Source of the DNA: Galeopsis tetrahit
Lineage: Eukaryota; Streptophyta; Magnoliopsida; Lamiales; Lamiaceae
Reading direction: 5' to 3'
Assembly: GCA_963675135.1 (NCBI GenBank)
Contig: OY776124.1
Location: 21,636,066-21,700,065, forward strand
Length of the DNA: 64,000 bases
The notes beneath the pieces are model-generated. The model saw nothing but the letters and a program-made list of their open reading frames with translations, ran no database searches and had not been told where the DNA came from. Below are positions 44,138 to 55,345 of the stretch, piece after piece. Every line of letters starts with the position of its first letter. Within the stretch, counting starts at the first letter, position 1. The position numbers were made by a program, and so were the translations under genes.

Positions 44138-46246
44138 TCAAGCATTTCCAGCAGCAATGTCTGGAAGATCAGCAAAAACCTGTTCATCATCATCAGGTTC
44201 AATCACCATTGTTGCAAGGTGTGCAACAACATTTGGATCAACATCAGCATCAAGTTCTTCAATTCGAACTCCCCCATACTCAGTGACTCTAACATCAGGG
44301 ACTGGTGCAGCAGCAGCAGCAGCAGGTACTCCCCCTGGTGTAGCAGAAAGTTTCTTCATCCAATAATCCTTCATGAACTGTAGTTCATTGATAGTATCCT
44401 GCAAGTGAGTTAACTGAAGAAGTATGAAGTCTCTGGAAATTGGAATGTGACTTGTGGTGTTTGGGATATTGGGAGCAGCATTTGGAATTTCAGGTTCAGC
44501 TCTTTCAGCACCTTGGATAGGAAGATCAATAACTCTATCTCCAATCATCAGCTTACGAGACACTGTAATTTGAGGAACTCTCCCCCTCAACATATCATGT
44601 CTATCCCGTTCATAGTTGTTATGTCTCAAATAACCATAGATGAGAGCCGGATAAGGCAGATTGCCTTTATCAGTTACTGTCCCAGAAAATTTCATCATGT
44701 GATTGAAAATAGTCAACCCAAGATTGAAATTCCTCATTACCACAATTCTGTAAAGAAGTATTCCTTGACTCATAGTGACCTTTGTGGAGTTCGTGGATGG
44801 AATCCAATTATATACAATCAACTTATGCAAAATTGAATATAGAGAGGTAAGATTACATGCAAGCATAACTTTCTTCCACCTCATCACCCTACCACCTGTA
44901 ATTGCTTGAGCAATTATATCCATTGAAGGTTCTTCAACTTCCTCAACAGATTCAAGGTGTAAAAAGTAGTTAATCAATTCGGGGGTAAAGGGAAGATCTC
45001 TATCTCTAAATCTTACAATTCCATACCATTGAGAAGTTCTTCTACCAATGCTCTTTCTTAAACAGGAGTAAAATTCATAGACCCATGTTGCAACAAATGA
45101 TTCACCAAACGTAACAGCATGCAGCAAATTTCTATCCTCAAGAAATCTAATCAAACCCTTAGAATTAAAGTCAGGTACACATATCCTACGTTCAATTAAT
45201 AGTTTTCTCCTTGATAGATTGGCTAACCTATCCTCAGAGGTTTCCATTTCTACATCAGTTTCGGAAGTGGGTGTACCTTTATCACCGTTTGAGGTGTTTT
45301 CAGATTCTGAGTTAGGTTGATCGGATTCAGTAGAGCTGTTATCATCAGGGTTTTCATCAGGAACAGAGGTTGCAACCGGTGCTGGAGCAACAAGAGTAGC
45401 ATCCTTCCTTTTCTTTGATTTCTTTCCTATCTTCTTGCACAATAACATAAGAGGAACATTCTCTTCGTCAGAGCTTTCTTTCTCAGCAACTTCAGTACGA
45501 GCAATTTCACCATCGGAGCTATCCTTTTCAGAATCTGTAAAGTCCTGAATTGGAGCAGTAGCTACATCACCTGCCATGGGCTTCTTCTTTCGTGAACTCT
45601 CAGAATAGTTCACCCTTGAAAATACTCTGTTGGACCTCCTCTTTGGTTTCTTAGGGCTCCTCTTTCGTTTTCCTTTGATCAAGGATGATTTCAGAGGCAT
45701 AGGCTCTGACTCAGTTGATTCCGAAAGAGAGGAACTGGTGTGGGCAGAGTCCTCTGCTTTCTCAAGCTCGGCTTCAGCCATGGGAGTGTCATTTCCCTCG
45801 GTTGCTTCGGTTGTTTCAACAACAGGAGCAGCAATAGGAGCAATTTCAGTGGGGATGGTGATTTCAGTGGTTTCGGGCTCAGTAGGGTTTTTAGTTTGGG
45901 GATTTTGCAGAGTAGAAGTAGTGGTTTGAATCGGATTAGGAGTTTGAGTAGGGATATTCAATGGAACGTCTCCAACATAAATTTGAGGCATAGGAACCGA
46001 ATTTAAGAGGTTGGCAGAAATATTTTGAATTACCCGGGTAAACTCCTCGATTGTTGCGTTCTGGGGAATGGTAATGGTGGTCGGAGAAGTTAGTTGCGAT
46101 GGTAGTGGTGCGGCAGTGGTGATCGGAGCTGTGTTTCCGGCGGATTGGTTGGAAGCCATTGTTGCGAGAAGGTGCAGTGGAGTTGAAGATGAGGGCGATG
46201 GATTCTTATCAGCTGGAGAAGATGAAGTGAGTCCCATCTTTTTCAT
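44138..46246 (-). CDS. Sirevirus additional ORF with plant transposon-protein-like domain
   Basis: 702 aa from ATG 46246. Residues 1-130 are Thr/Pro/Ser-rich. Residues ~130-345 are acidic and Ser-rich with basic clusters that could act as nuclear signals (GKRKRSPKKPKRRS, CKKIGKKSKKRK). Residues ~350-560 form a folded region beginning RICVPDFNSKGLIRFLEDRN with VYEFYSCL, PFTPELINYFLHL and WKKVMLACNLTSLYSILHKL. I recognise this as the 'putative plant transposon protein' domain type found in retroelement extra ORFs. The C-terminus has an Ala run and an acidic tail. It lies 3' of pol, in the extra-ORF position of Sireviruses. Function unknown. Intact. Confidence 0.78.
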   Translation of the reverse strand: MKKMGLTSSSPADKNPSPSSSTPLHLLATMASNQSAGNTAPITTAAPLPSQLTSPTTITIPQNATIEEFTRVIQNISANLLNSVPMPQIYVGDVPLNIPTQTPNPIQTTTSTLQNPQTKNPTEPETTEITIPTEIAPIAAPVVETTEATEGNDTPMAEAELEKAEDSAHTSSSLSESTESEPMPLKSSLIKGKRKRSPKKPKRRSNRVFSRVNYSESSRKKKPMAGDVATAPIQDFTDSEKDSSDGEIARTEVAEKESSDEENVPLMLLCKKIGKKSKKRKDATLVAPAPVATSVPDENPDDNSSTESDQPNSESENTSNGDKGTPTSETDVEMETSEDRLANLSRRKLLIERRICVPDFNSKGLIRFLEDRNLLHAVTFGESFVATWVYEFYSCLRKSIGRRTSQWYGIVRFRDRDLPFTPELINYFLHLESVEEVEEPSMDIIAQAITGGRVMRWKKVMLACNLTSLYSILHKLIVYNWIPSTNSTKVTMSQGILLYRIVVMRNFNLGLTIFNHMMKFSGTVTDKGNLPYPALIYGYLRHNNYERDRHDMLRGRVPQITVSRKLMIGDRVIDLPIQGAERAEPEIPNAAPNIPNTTSHIPISRDFILLQLTHLQDTINELQFMKDYWMKKLSATPGGVPAAAAAAPVPDVRVTEYGGVRIEELDADVDPNVVAHLATMVIEPDDDEQVFADLPDIAAGNA

Positions 46247-47191
46247 ACTTAAATCCCTTCAAAGACTTAATGCTCAAGAAAGTAGACACGCAATTCGAAA
46301 CACACAATTGCAATTTATATTTCTGGAAAAATTTCAGCTTACACACTTTAGTTTACACTTATGAATTAAGCACACACACGAGAGGATTTTATAGAGTATA
46401 GAATGGAAGTTATAAAAAAAAATGTCCCACCACTTTTAGAAACTTCTGGAATGAAATCGCATGACCAAATTGTGATACCTTGATTTTCGGTCAAGAAGAG
46501 CAAAATGGGTATCCCATATTGGATCATGGTGTTAGTGGCTAAAAATTGCATATTAATTAGATAATTAATAAATTGGCTCAAAAATAAAATACCTTTGCAA
46601 GACCTGGCAAAACAAAACGTGGGTTAGTATCCTCCATTTAATAAAATAAATTCCAGAAAATTAATTAAATAATTACAACTAATAAAAATAAATTCAAATC
46701 TTTTAATGTTGTACTCAAGACATTTTTAAATACACCTCAACACGGTTTTTACATGAATCTGCTTCATTTGTGTTGCACCTTATTTTCTTTTTCTTTTCGT
46801 GTTGTAGCACCTAGTTCATATTGATCCATTTTTCTAGAAGAGTGCATCGTAGTAGCGAACTCCGTGCCCCATAATTACTCAATGGATTATGAACATATTG
46901 ATGTATTTGTTTAATCACCTTTTGAAAAGAAGGCATCGTAGTAGTGAACTCCGTGCTCCATAGTTACTCAGTGATAAACTACATCTTTTAGTATGCTAAC
47001 AACATTCTTTTTATATGCATTTGAGAGGTGTAAACCATGTCTATTTTTGTACCACAAATTTCAGATTCAAAGATATTTTACAAAGGAATTATTTAACGAA
47101 TCATGGAATGAATTAAATCAATCAGGATTACACTTACCCTTGATGTTGTTCCAAATGCTACAACATTTGTAACAACATCCATCTTGGGTTT
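46247..47191 (-). other. Spacer between pol and extra ORF of Sirevirus B
   Basis: Non-coding. It holds a near-duplicated phrase (GCATCGTAGTAG(C/T)GAACTCCGTG at about 46844 and 46929). How the downstream ORF is expressed (splicing, readthrough or own promoter) is not evident. Confidence 0.5.
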
Positions 47192-50100
47192 TCAGGTTGT
47201 GCACATGCCAAGAGATTTCCTCAAAAATGAGAATCTCTCATGGTCAAGAGCCTTAGTGAATATATCTGCAAATTGATTTTCGGTGGGAACATATTCTAAC
47301 TTCACAATACTTTTCTCTACTAAATCTCTTATGAAATGATGCCTAATGCTTATGTGTTTAGTCAAAGAGTGTTGTACTGGATTTTTAGAAATGTTGATTG
47401 CACTTGTGTTGTCACAAAAAACAGTTAATGTGTCACTTTCTAAGCTATAATCATTAAACATCTTACTCAACCATAGGAGTTGTGTACAACAACTGCCTGC
47501 AGCAATGTATTCGGATTCGGCCGTAGATTGTGAGACACAATTTTGCTTCTTGCTATGCCATGACACAAGATTGTTTCCCATGTAGAAACATCCTCCACTC
47601 GTGCTTTTCCTATCATCTATATCTCCTGCCCAGTCTGCATCACTATATCCAACTAGTGTACTACTTGTATCCTTTGTGTACCAAATCCCAAGTTCACTTG
47701 TACCTGCAATATATCTTATGATTCTCTTCACTGCATTTAGGTGAGATTCCTTAGGGTTCGATTGGTACCTTGCACAAACACAAACACTGTACATAATATC
47801 TGGTCGACTAGAGGTTAAGTAAAGCAAACTTCCTATCATAGATCTGTACAATGTTGGATCAACATCTTTTCCAGCATTGTCTTTACATAGTTTTAAAGTA
47901 GATCCCATAGGAGTTTTCATGCTTTTTGAATTTTCAAGACCAAACCTTTTAACCAAGTTCTTAGCGTACTTACCTTGTGAGAAGAATATTCCATCCTTGC
48001 ACTGCTTGATTTGAAGACCTAGAAAATAATTCAAGTCTCCAACCATACTCATTTCAAATGTTGCAGTCATTGCTTTAACAAATTGGTTTAACATATTATC
48101 ACAAGTTGAACCAAAAACAATGTCATCAACATAAATTTGTGCAATTAATATATCTTCTCCAGATTGCTTAATGAACAAGGTTCTATCGGCTTCTCCTCTA
48201 ATAAAACCAAATTCCAAAAGAAAGTCAGTAAGCCTACCATACCATGCTCTAGGAGCTTGTTTAAGACCATACAAAGCTTTCTTAAGGTTATATACATGAT
48301 CAGGGTATTGTGGATTTTCAAATCCTTTAGGCTGTTCAACATATGCTTCTTCATTCAATATTCCATTAAGAAATGCAGCTTTTACATCCATTTGATGAAG
48401 TTTAATATCAATAAAACTTGCAATTGCTAGCAATAATCTAATAGACTCAATCCTAGCAACTGGTGCAAAAGTTTCATCATAATCAATACCTTCAACTTGT
48501 GTGTAACCTTGTGCAACTAATCTTGCTTTGTTCCTAACAATGTTACCAGACTCATCAGTTTTATTCTTATAAATCCACTTAGTTCCAATGACATTAGTGT
48601 TGTCAGGTCTTGGAACTAGTGTCCAGACTTCATTTCTTTCAAACTGATTAAGTTCTTCATGCATAGCATTAATCCAATTTTCATCAGATAAAGCTTCATT
48701 AACATTTTTAGGTTCAATTTCAGAATAATAGCACTCTGCATTCACTACATTACATATAGAAGACATGCATAATGTTCTTACCATATCTACCTTATTGGCT
48801 CTTACTTTGCCTCTTGTCTGCACTCCAACTGTAGCATCACCTATGATCTGGTTCGATGGATGACTTTTATCAATCCTTGAAGAAATATTCCTTTTGGGAA
48901 CATACTGATTATTCTGTGTAGGTTCTGTTGAACTTTCTGTCGATGTTGTTCCAGATGTTGTAACATTCGGAGCAACATTTTCAGTTTTCAGTGAATCTCC
49001 AGATTTTTCAGTAACCTCTGAAACATCTTCTTCTTCATTTCCATCTGTAAGACCTTTATCATCATCAAACACAACATTAACAGATTCTTGAACAGTGTTA
49101 GTCCTAAGGTTATAGATTCTATATGCTTTACTATTTCTAGAATAGCCTAAGAAGAAACCTTTATCACTTTTAGAATCAAACTTATGGAGTTGATCCCTAT
49201 CATTCAGAATATAACACACACAACCAAATACATGAAAGTACTTCAAATTTGGTTTTCTGTTGTTCAAAATCTCATAAGGTGTTTGCTTAAAACCAGATCG
49301 AATATAAACCCTATTAGTGATATGACATGCTGTATTCAATGCTTCAGCCCAAAATCTTTTAGCAAGACTTTTGGAAGTAAGCATGACTCTTGCCATTTCC
49401 TGTAGAGTTCTATTCTTTCTTTCGGCAATCCCATTTTGTTGTGGAGTTTTAGGAGATGAAAATTCTTGCATTATACCTTTCTTTTCACAAAAATCTGTAA
49501 ACATGCTATTTTCAAATTCTCTACCATGATCAGTTCTAATCTTGCTAACTTTCAAGTTAAACACATTTTTGAACCTTTTGTAAAGAACTTTAAAAGCATT
49601 AAATGTTTCAGATTTGTCTCTTAAGAATTCTATCCAAGTAAATCTAGAGTAATCATCTACCACAACAAGTGAATACCTTTTTCCTCCAATGCTTTCAGTT
49701 TCCATAGGACCCATCAAATCCATGTGCAGCAACTCAAAACAACGATGTGTCAAACAATGTGACAGCATTTTGTGCGACACTCTTACCTGCTTACCTTTCT
49801 GGCATGGTTCACATATAGTGATTTTGTCAAACTTCAAGTTTGGTAATCCATTAACAGCTTCAGCATTGACCAGCTTCTTTAATGATCTATAATTCACATG
49901 ACCCAATCTTTGATGCCATAAGACATTTTCATTATGTTTTGACAAATTACATATATTGTTTGTTCCAATAAGATAACAATTATCTGCTGACCTAGTACCA
50001 GTCATTAAACATTCATCATCTTTATCAAGAACATAACATGAATCTTTGTCAAATTTTACATGCAAATTATCATCACACAATTGACTTATACTAATCAAAT

Positions 50101-51303
50101 TAGCATGCAAGACATTCTTAAGCTTAGGAAAACCTTTAACATTTAAAGTTCCTTTTCCAATGATTTTTCCTTTTGAACCTCCACCATATGTAACATATCC
50201 ACCATTTACAGTAGCATAATCAGATAAGTAGTCAATTTGTCCTGTCATATGTCTAGAACAACCACTATCAAAATACCATAGACCAGGTAAACATGCTTTC
50301 AAAGAAGTGTGGACTGCATTACAGGTAACATCAGATTTCTTTTTCCAAGTAGATTTTGAGAAATGTTTCTTCGAATGTGACAACTTTTTAGGTAACAATT
50401 TCTCATCAGCAAAGTCTTTCTTCATTTTCAAACAGTAAGGACGAATATGACCTAATTTAGAGCAATAGTGGCAAACAAATAACTTTTTAAAAGTTTTAGC
50501 CTTGTGAGGTTTTGTTTGTGCTGATGCTTCAACATATGTTTTAGCATTAGCCTTCACAAACTTCACTGGATTTGCAAAACTTTTAGAAATAGATGCAGTT
50601 TCACCATCATAACCTAAACCATGATTGTTAGATTTACCAAATACCAAAACATCATTCATATCAGAAGCACTCTTTTCATATTTTCTGAAACTCAAGGTAG
50701 AACTTTTCAATTCTTCCTTTAATTTGCAGAGTTCTAAATCTCTTCTAGTAAGAATAACTTCTAGTTTGGTGATTGTTCCTTTCAGATCCTCATTCTCTTT
50801 ATTCAAAGAATCAAGAGTGAGTTTCTGAGAGTTCAAATCCTCCAATAACTTCTGGTATTTCGAATCTTCTGTCCTTATTCCTGTATCATCAACAAAACCA
50901 TTAAAACAGTTCAAATTTGGGTGATTTTGACTTGATGTTGTTTCTGATGTTGTAACATCCAATTCAACATCTGAGTCTGTTTCATCTAGATCATCATCTA
51001 AAGAGTCATCATAATCAACCTGAGTATGAAAAGCAAATTCAATTTCTTTTGATTTAACTTTTTCATCATCTGAATCATCACTTAAGGTAGCACTAAAATT
51101 CAGTTTTTGCTTGAGTCTAGTATTGGCACATTCATTTGCATAATGGCCATAACCAGAACATGCATTGCATTGAACTGATTTTCTATATTCAGGATCATAC
51201 CTTGGTTTACCTTCACTTTGTGATATTCTTGGTGGAAATTGACTCCTTCTCTTCTCTGATTGTGGTGTTGATGTGTTGATCTGGATCTTTGGCTGAATAT
51301 TCC
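47192..51303 (-). CDS. Sirevirus B gag-pol polyprotein, 5' truncated by insertion
   Basis: The frame is open from the insertion junction at 51303 to a stop at 47192; the first ATG-like start inside it is not the real one. In order: CCHC knuckle CNACSGYGHYANEC (near 51160), an acidic region, a second knuckle CHYCSKLGHIRPYC, aspartic protease DSGCSRHMTG, the pre-integrase H-H...C-C module, DDE integrase (HMDLMGP; RTDHGREF; PQQNGIAERKNR), reverse transcriptase with YVDD in QIYVDDIVFGS, and RNase H (GYSDADWAGD, STAESEYIA, ADIFTKAL). All catalytic residues are present. Only the N-terminal gag is missing, displaced by element C. Both knuckles and the length fit a Sirevirus (Maximus/SIRE) polyprotein. 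Confidence 0.9.
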
Positions 51304-52585
51304 TGTTGGGATATGAATCCTAGAACAAGTCCTAAATGATGAATAAAAGATAAAAGATAAAGTTTTGATAAGCCAAAAGAAGACTTGAATATTTTCTAAG
51401 TGTTGACTAATCTAGTCTAGTTGAGTTGGAGTCATCTTGTACAGATCAGTAGAATTCAAAAGACAAGTACAGTTTAAAAGAAAAGTATTCATTAAAAGAT
51501 AAGTACGATTTATAAGTACTTCATATATGTTAGATTGTTACTGAGCTATTTAAATGATGTATAGAGCTCATGATGATTTTTATATGTAATAGATTAGATT
51601 TTGTGTATAGTTTATAAGTTGACTAAGCTTGTATTATAAAAGCTTAAAGTAATGTAATAGTCTTGGTAAGATTAGTATAGTCTACTTTACTGTTTGAAGA
51701 AGGAAGATCAGACAAGAAGAGTCGAAGTCTACTACTCAAGATAAGAAGACTACACAAGACAAGTCAACTTGAAGTTAGTTACAAATACGCGTGAAGAGAT
51801 AAAGATATAGAAGTTAGTTATGGAATAACTAATTCATAACAGAAACGCGTGGATTGATAAGAAGATTCAGTTGAAGGTAGTTATCAAGAAAAGTTGGTTA
51901 CAACTTACTAAGTTCTTGAAGATTGAAGTCTATAAATACTTCATGATGGTGATCAATTGAAAACTACTATACACTGACGTTCATACTCAAGTGAAGCATT
52001 ATCAAAGATATATTTGAAGTTTACTCTCAGAGATTGATTGAAGTTCAGAAAGATAGCCAGAAGACAAGTGAAGAATTCAGAAGGCTACTACTGAAGAACA
52101 GAGAAGTTTTTAGTTTTTGTTTGTTATTTTCAAGGTGCTAGATACTTGTAAAATTTCTAGTAAGATCGTAGACGTATCTGGAGGTATAGTCTGTTGAAGA
52201 TCTAAGTCTTCTTCTTGGGACTTTAAAGACAGGAACATACACTTGTACTCGATTGGAAGAGTTTAGTGGAAACATCACAACTGGGTTTGTGAGAGTGGAT
52301 GTAGACAAGTTGTCGAACCACTATAAATCTTGTGTTTGATTTACTTTACAGTTTTGATTGTTTAAATTGCTTAATTGGTTTAACTACTTAACTGATCTAG
52401 ACTAGTTGAGTATAGAACAGAGTTCTCGAAAATAAGTTGAGTATAATCTTGAATTGGGCTCATTGATAATTTCGTATTCCGCATATTGTACTTTGATATT
52501 TCGAAAGAATTTTGAAAAGTCTATTCACCCCCCTCTAGACATTTTCACTAGCTTACTCGTTATTAACTCAACTTTGGGACCAACA
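51304..52585 (+). repeat. 5' LTR of Sirevirus C (1282 bp)
   Basis: Begins TGTTGGGATATG and ends GGGACCAACA two bases before the primer site. TATAAATA at 51931-51938 gives U3 of about 660 bp. Two ACGCGTG boxes (51786-51792 and 51845-51851; CGCG-type, CAMTA-like) are in U3. Confidence 0.92.
51931..51938 (+). promoter_or_regulatory. TATA box of Sirevirus C LTR
   Basis: GTCTATAAATACTTC lies mid-LTR in the expected position. Confidence 0.6.
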
Positions 52586-52587
52586 AG

Positions 52588-52599
52588 TGGTATCAGAGC
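52588..52599 (+). promoter_or_regulatory. Primer binding site (initiator tRNA-Met)
   Basis: TGGTATCAGAGC, complementary to the 3' end of plant initiator tRNA-Met, lies two bases after the LTR. Standard for Ty1/copia elements. Confidence 0.92.
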
Positions 52600-52784
52600 A
52601 GTAGTTTACGAACTGCTGTTTCTTGATAACCGACTCAAGACTTAGGGTGAAGTCTTGGTCCTTGACTGTTCTTGTATAGGTGTTCTTGATCATATTCTTG
52701 TATCATCTGTTTTTCGTGCTCCTTGTTCTTGACTTATCTGTTGTTCTTGATCATAACTCTACTTAGCACTTATTTCTTGAAATC

Positions 52785-55328
52785 ATGTCTCTTGAGATAA
52801 GCGCCAACAAACTACCTAAGTTCCAGGTACAGGATTACGACTATTGGAAGCTAAGGATGGAAGCCATCTTCAGCTCCACTCATGACTTAATGATCTCTGT
52901 CATCACTGAAGGTCCAATTGTGACCATGATCCCAAACACTGCTGCCCTCGACGCAAATCAACCCGTGGGTACTCTCGTCAAGAAACTAAGGTCAGAACTT
53001 ACATCTGAAGAAATGAGACAGAATAATTTGGATAGCTTGGCCAAGAATTACATCTTACACACTCTTCCTAATGAGTATCTGGGAAAAGTGTTAAAATGTA
53101 AAACTGCCAAAGAAATGTGGGACCGCTTAGCTATCATTTGTGAAGGGACATCCCTAATCAAAGAAAGCAAGCTTTCCACTGCTGTCCAAAGATTCGAATC
53201 ATTTCATATGCAAACTGGTGAAACAATAGACCAGTTGGATACTCGATTTACCAAAATCATGAATGACTTGGAAGTCCTTGGTAAATCTTATACTCCTCGT
53301 GAAATCAATCTTAGGATTCTAAAAAGCCTTGATAGTCGATGGAAGATGGTAAAAATGCTTGTTAAGAATACCCAAGATATAGACGTATGGACAGCAGAGA
53401 CTATGTTTCAAACTCTAAAGGCTCATGAGTTTGATCTAGACGAAGATGAACCCATAGTAAGTAGTGACAGAGAATATGCTGTATCTAAGAACGTTGCTTT
53501 TAAGGCTAGTTCGTCTAAGATAGACAGGTCTAAGACTAAGACTAGGTCTGCTTCTGTAAAAGACGAGTTAGATACTGATCTTAGTCTGAAGGATCAGGTA
53601 AGCCTCATGGTTAGAAAGTTTGATAGGCTGAATAAACGTTTCAGAAGATATAAGAAGTTCTATAGAGAACATAGAGGGTCTGCTTCTAAGAACTCGTCTG
53701 AGACCAGACGAGACCGAAACTCGTCCGAAAGGAGAGACGAAGTCTCGAAAGGTAACAGACAAGATAGAGAGTCTGATAGTAGGAAGATTACTCGTTCTGA
53801 TAGACGTGATAAACGAAGGAACAACTCTCCTATTAAAAAGGCTACTAATGATCTTGTGTGCTATAACTGTGAGAAACCAGGTCACTACATATATGAATGT
53901 CCAGACCTGAGTACTGATGATCGAGAAGAACGCAAAGCACGAAGGGAACGAAGATACAACCGTGGTAAAAAGGCAATGATGGCCAATAATGACTCTGACT
54001 CTGACTCAGACGAGTTGCCATCATCCTCATCAAGCTACCCGTCTGAACCAGATCACGATGAAGCATTCATAGTTGATGATGGTCTATGCTTCATGGCTAA
54101 AATCGACCAAGAGGTATCATCTATTACTTCTTTTCAATCATGCGATGAATCAGATTCTGATGAAAGTGACACTGCCAGTAGCCAAGTAGGAAGTAGTCTT
54201 CAGCACTCTACTAGTGCAGTTGAAGACGACCTCCTACTTGCCAACAAGGCATTCATTGAAGTCAGTGATGAAAACATCACCTTAAGACAAGAAATCATTG
54301 ATCTTAAGGAAGCTCCGTCTAAAGTAGATCCTAATATAACAGTCCTAAATGAACGCTTGCAAGAAGAGTTGAGACAACTCAAAGACAAGTGTGCATTGAC
54401 AGACAAGTTGTATCAAGACCTACTTAAGACACATGCGACTGAGAAACATGAATTCAATGTCTTACAAAGCAAGCTCAAAAAGCTTGAAGAACGTAATAAG
54501 TTCTTAGAAACCGAGGTTGTCACATTAGACCTTAAACTTACTGACCTGGTTAACTCATCTAAGGTTAACCTTGAATTGTCGGATAGGTATAGGGCTCCTG
54601 CTGACAAGACAGGCATAGGTGCTGAGACACCCAGCTCGTCTACTCTAGTTCCTAAGAACCCTACTATTTTCATCTCAAGCTCTTTGACTAATGATAAAGG
54701 AAAAGAACCATTGATATACGATATTGACACTCCATCAAAAGGTACTGTACCAAAACAAGCTCGAGTTAACATTCCAATTACCAAAGGTGGTAAAAAGAAA
54801 GTTAACAACAAGCCTGTTCCGTTTAAGACAAGTCAACAAAGGACTAGGAATCGTGGACGACCAAATCAGGTCAGATACGAGGACTGGTATCCAGAGGAGA
54901 CTAGTACTAGACAAGTACAGACTAGACGACAAGAGTCTAGACCTCCTTTCATAAGGCAGTCTCAACTCTACTCGTCTAGACCTAGACAGGAAGGTCCAAA
55001 ATATCGTACACAAGCTGTTCTATATCCTCCACCTTTGTCATATGATATCAAAGGAGAAGAAAGACCTAAACATGTCTATAAACCGTATGGACCTAATGCA
55101 TATAAACCCTATTCTGACTATCATAGACAAGTGCCTGCTCAAGTAGAGATTAAGTCAAAAGGCTATCTCCAAAGAGTAGACCCGAACTCGACTGATAGGC
55201 CAGATAAGGACAACAAGGTCTTATTTTGCAACAAATATGGTCGAAAGCTTAGAAGGTCAAACTTGTTCAGGACTCCAATGTATATTTGGATTCCATTGAA
55301 CTCGACTAACCCCCAAGGACCCCAATAA
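52785..55328 (+). CDS. gag: Sirevirus C Gag
   Basis: 847 aa from ATG 52785, 200 bp after the LTR. Residues 1-200 are a retrotransposon gag (UBN2/DUF4219-type) domain: LPKFQVQDYDYWKLRMEAIF, AKEMWDRLAIICEGT, then GETIDQLDTRFTKIMNDLEV. Residues ~260-350 are basic and Arg-rich. One CCHC knuckle, CYNCEKPGHYIYEC, sits at ~359-372. An acidic Ser-rich stretch, a coiled coil (~490-600) and a basic C-terminal region follow. It ends IPLNSTNPQGPQ at TAA 55326. It forms the virus-like particle and binds RNA. The long C-terminal extension is usual for Sirevirus Gag. Pol starts in another frame just downstream. Confidence 0.88.
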   Translation: MSLEISANKLPKFQVQDYDYWKLRMEAIFSSTHDLMISVITEGPIVTMIPNTAALDANQPVGTLVKKLRSELTSEEMRQNNLDSLAKNYILHTLPNEYLGKVLKCKTAKEMWDRLAIICEGTSLIKESKLSTAVQRFESFHMQTGETIDQLDTRFTKIMNDLEVLGKSYTPREINLRILKSLDSRWKMVKMLVKNTQDIDVWTAETMFQTLKAHEFDLDEDEPIVSSDREYAVSKNVAFKASSSKIDRSKTKTRSASVKDELDTDLSLKDQVSLMVRKFDRLNKRFRRYKKFYREHRGSASKNSSETRRDRNSSERRDEVSKGNRQDRESDSRKITRSDRRDKRRNNSPIKKATNDLVCYNCEKPGHYIYECPDLSTDDREERKARRERRYNRGKKAMMANNDSDSDSDELPSSSSSYPSEPDHDEAFIVDDGLCFMAKIDQEVSSITSFQSCDESDSDESDTASSQVGSSLQHSTSAVEDDLLLANKAFIEVSDENITLRQEIIDLKEAPSKVDPNITVLNERLQEELRQLKDKCALTDKLYQDLLKTHATEKHEFNVLQSKLKKLEERNKFLETEVVTLDLKLTDLVNSSKVNLELSDRYRAPADKTGIGAETPSSSTLVPKNPTIFISSSLTNDKGKEPLIYDIDTPSKGTVPKQARVNIPITKGGKKKVNNKPVPFKTSQQRTRNRGRPNQVRYEDWYPEETSTRQVQTRRQESRPPFIRQSQLYSSRPRQEGPKYRTQAVLYPPPLSYDIKGEERPKHVYKPYGPNAYKPYSDYHRQVPAQVEIKSKGYLQRVDPNSTDRPDKDNKVLFCNKYGRKLRRSNLFRTPMYIWIPLNSTNPQGPQ

Positions 55329-55345
55329 ACAAGGAGGGTACCTAA

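Larger units (their letters stand above)
42705..51303 (-). mobile_element. Sirevirus B (Ty1/copia), 5' part displaced by element C
   Basis: Minus-strand element reading, from high to low coordinates: gag (5' end missing), protease, integrase, RT, RNase H (to 47192), extra ORF (46246-44138), polypurine tract and 3' LTR. Its gag is interrupted at 51304 by element C, so the gag start, leader and 5' LTR should lie to the right of C, outside the window. It sits in the CACTA TNP2 exon. The left boundary is uncertain by a few bases (TG dinucleotides at 42693, 42699, 42701 and 42705); 42705 is preferred because it gives a TAACA-type LTR end. Confidence 0.85.

Noticed and set aside
47192..50962. Start of Sirevirus B gag-pol at 50962
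   Set aside because: The frame is open upstream to 51303 and includes a CCHC knuckle, so the true start was displaced by insertion of element C.
52588..52599. tRNA gene fragment
   Set aside because: Only the 12 bases complementary to the initiator tRNA 3' end are present, two bases after an LTR, which is a primer binding site.
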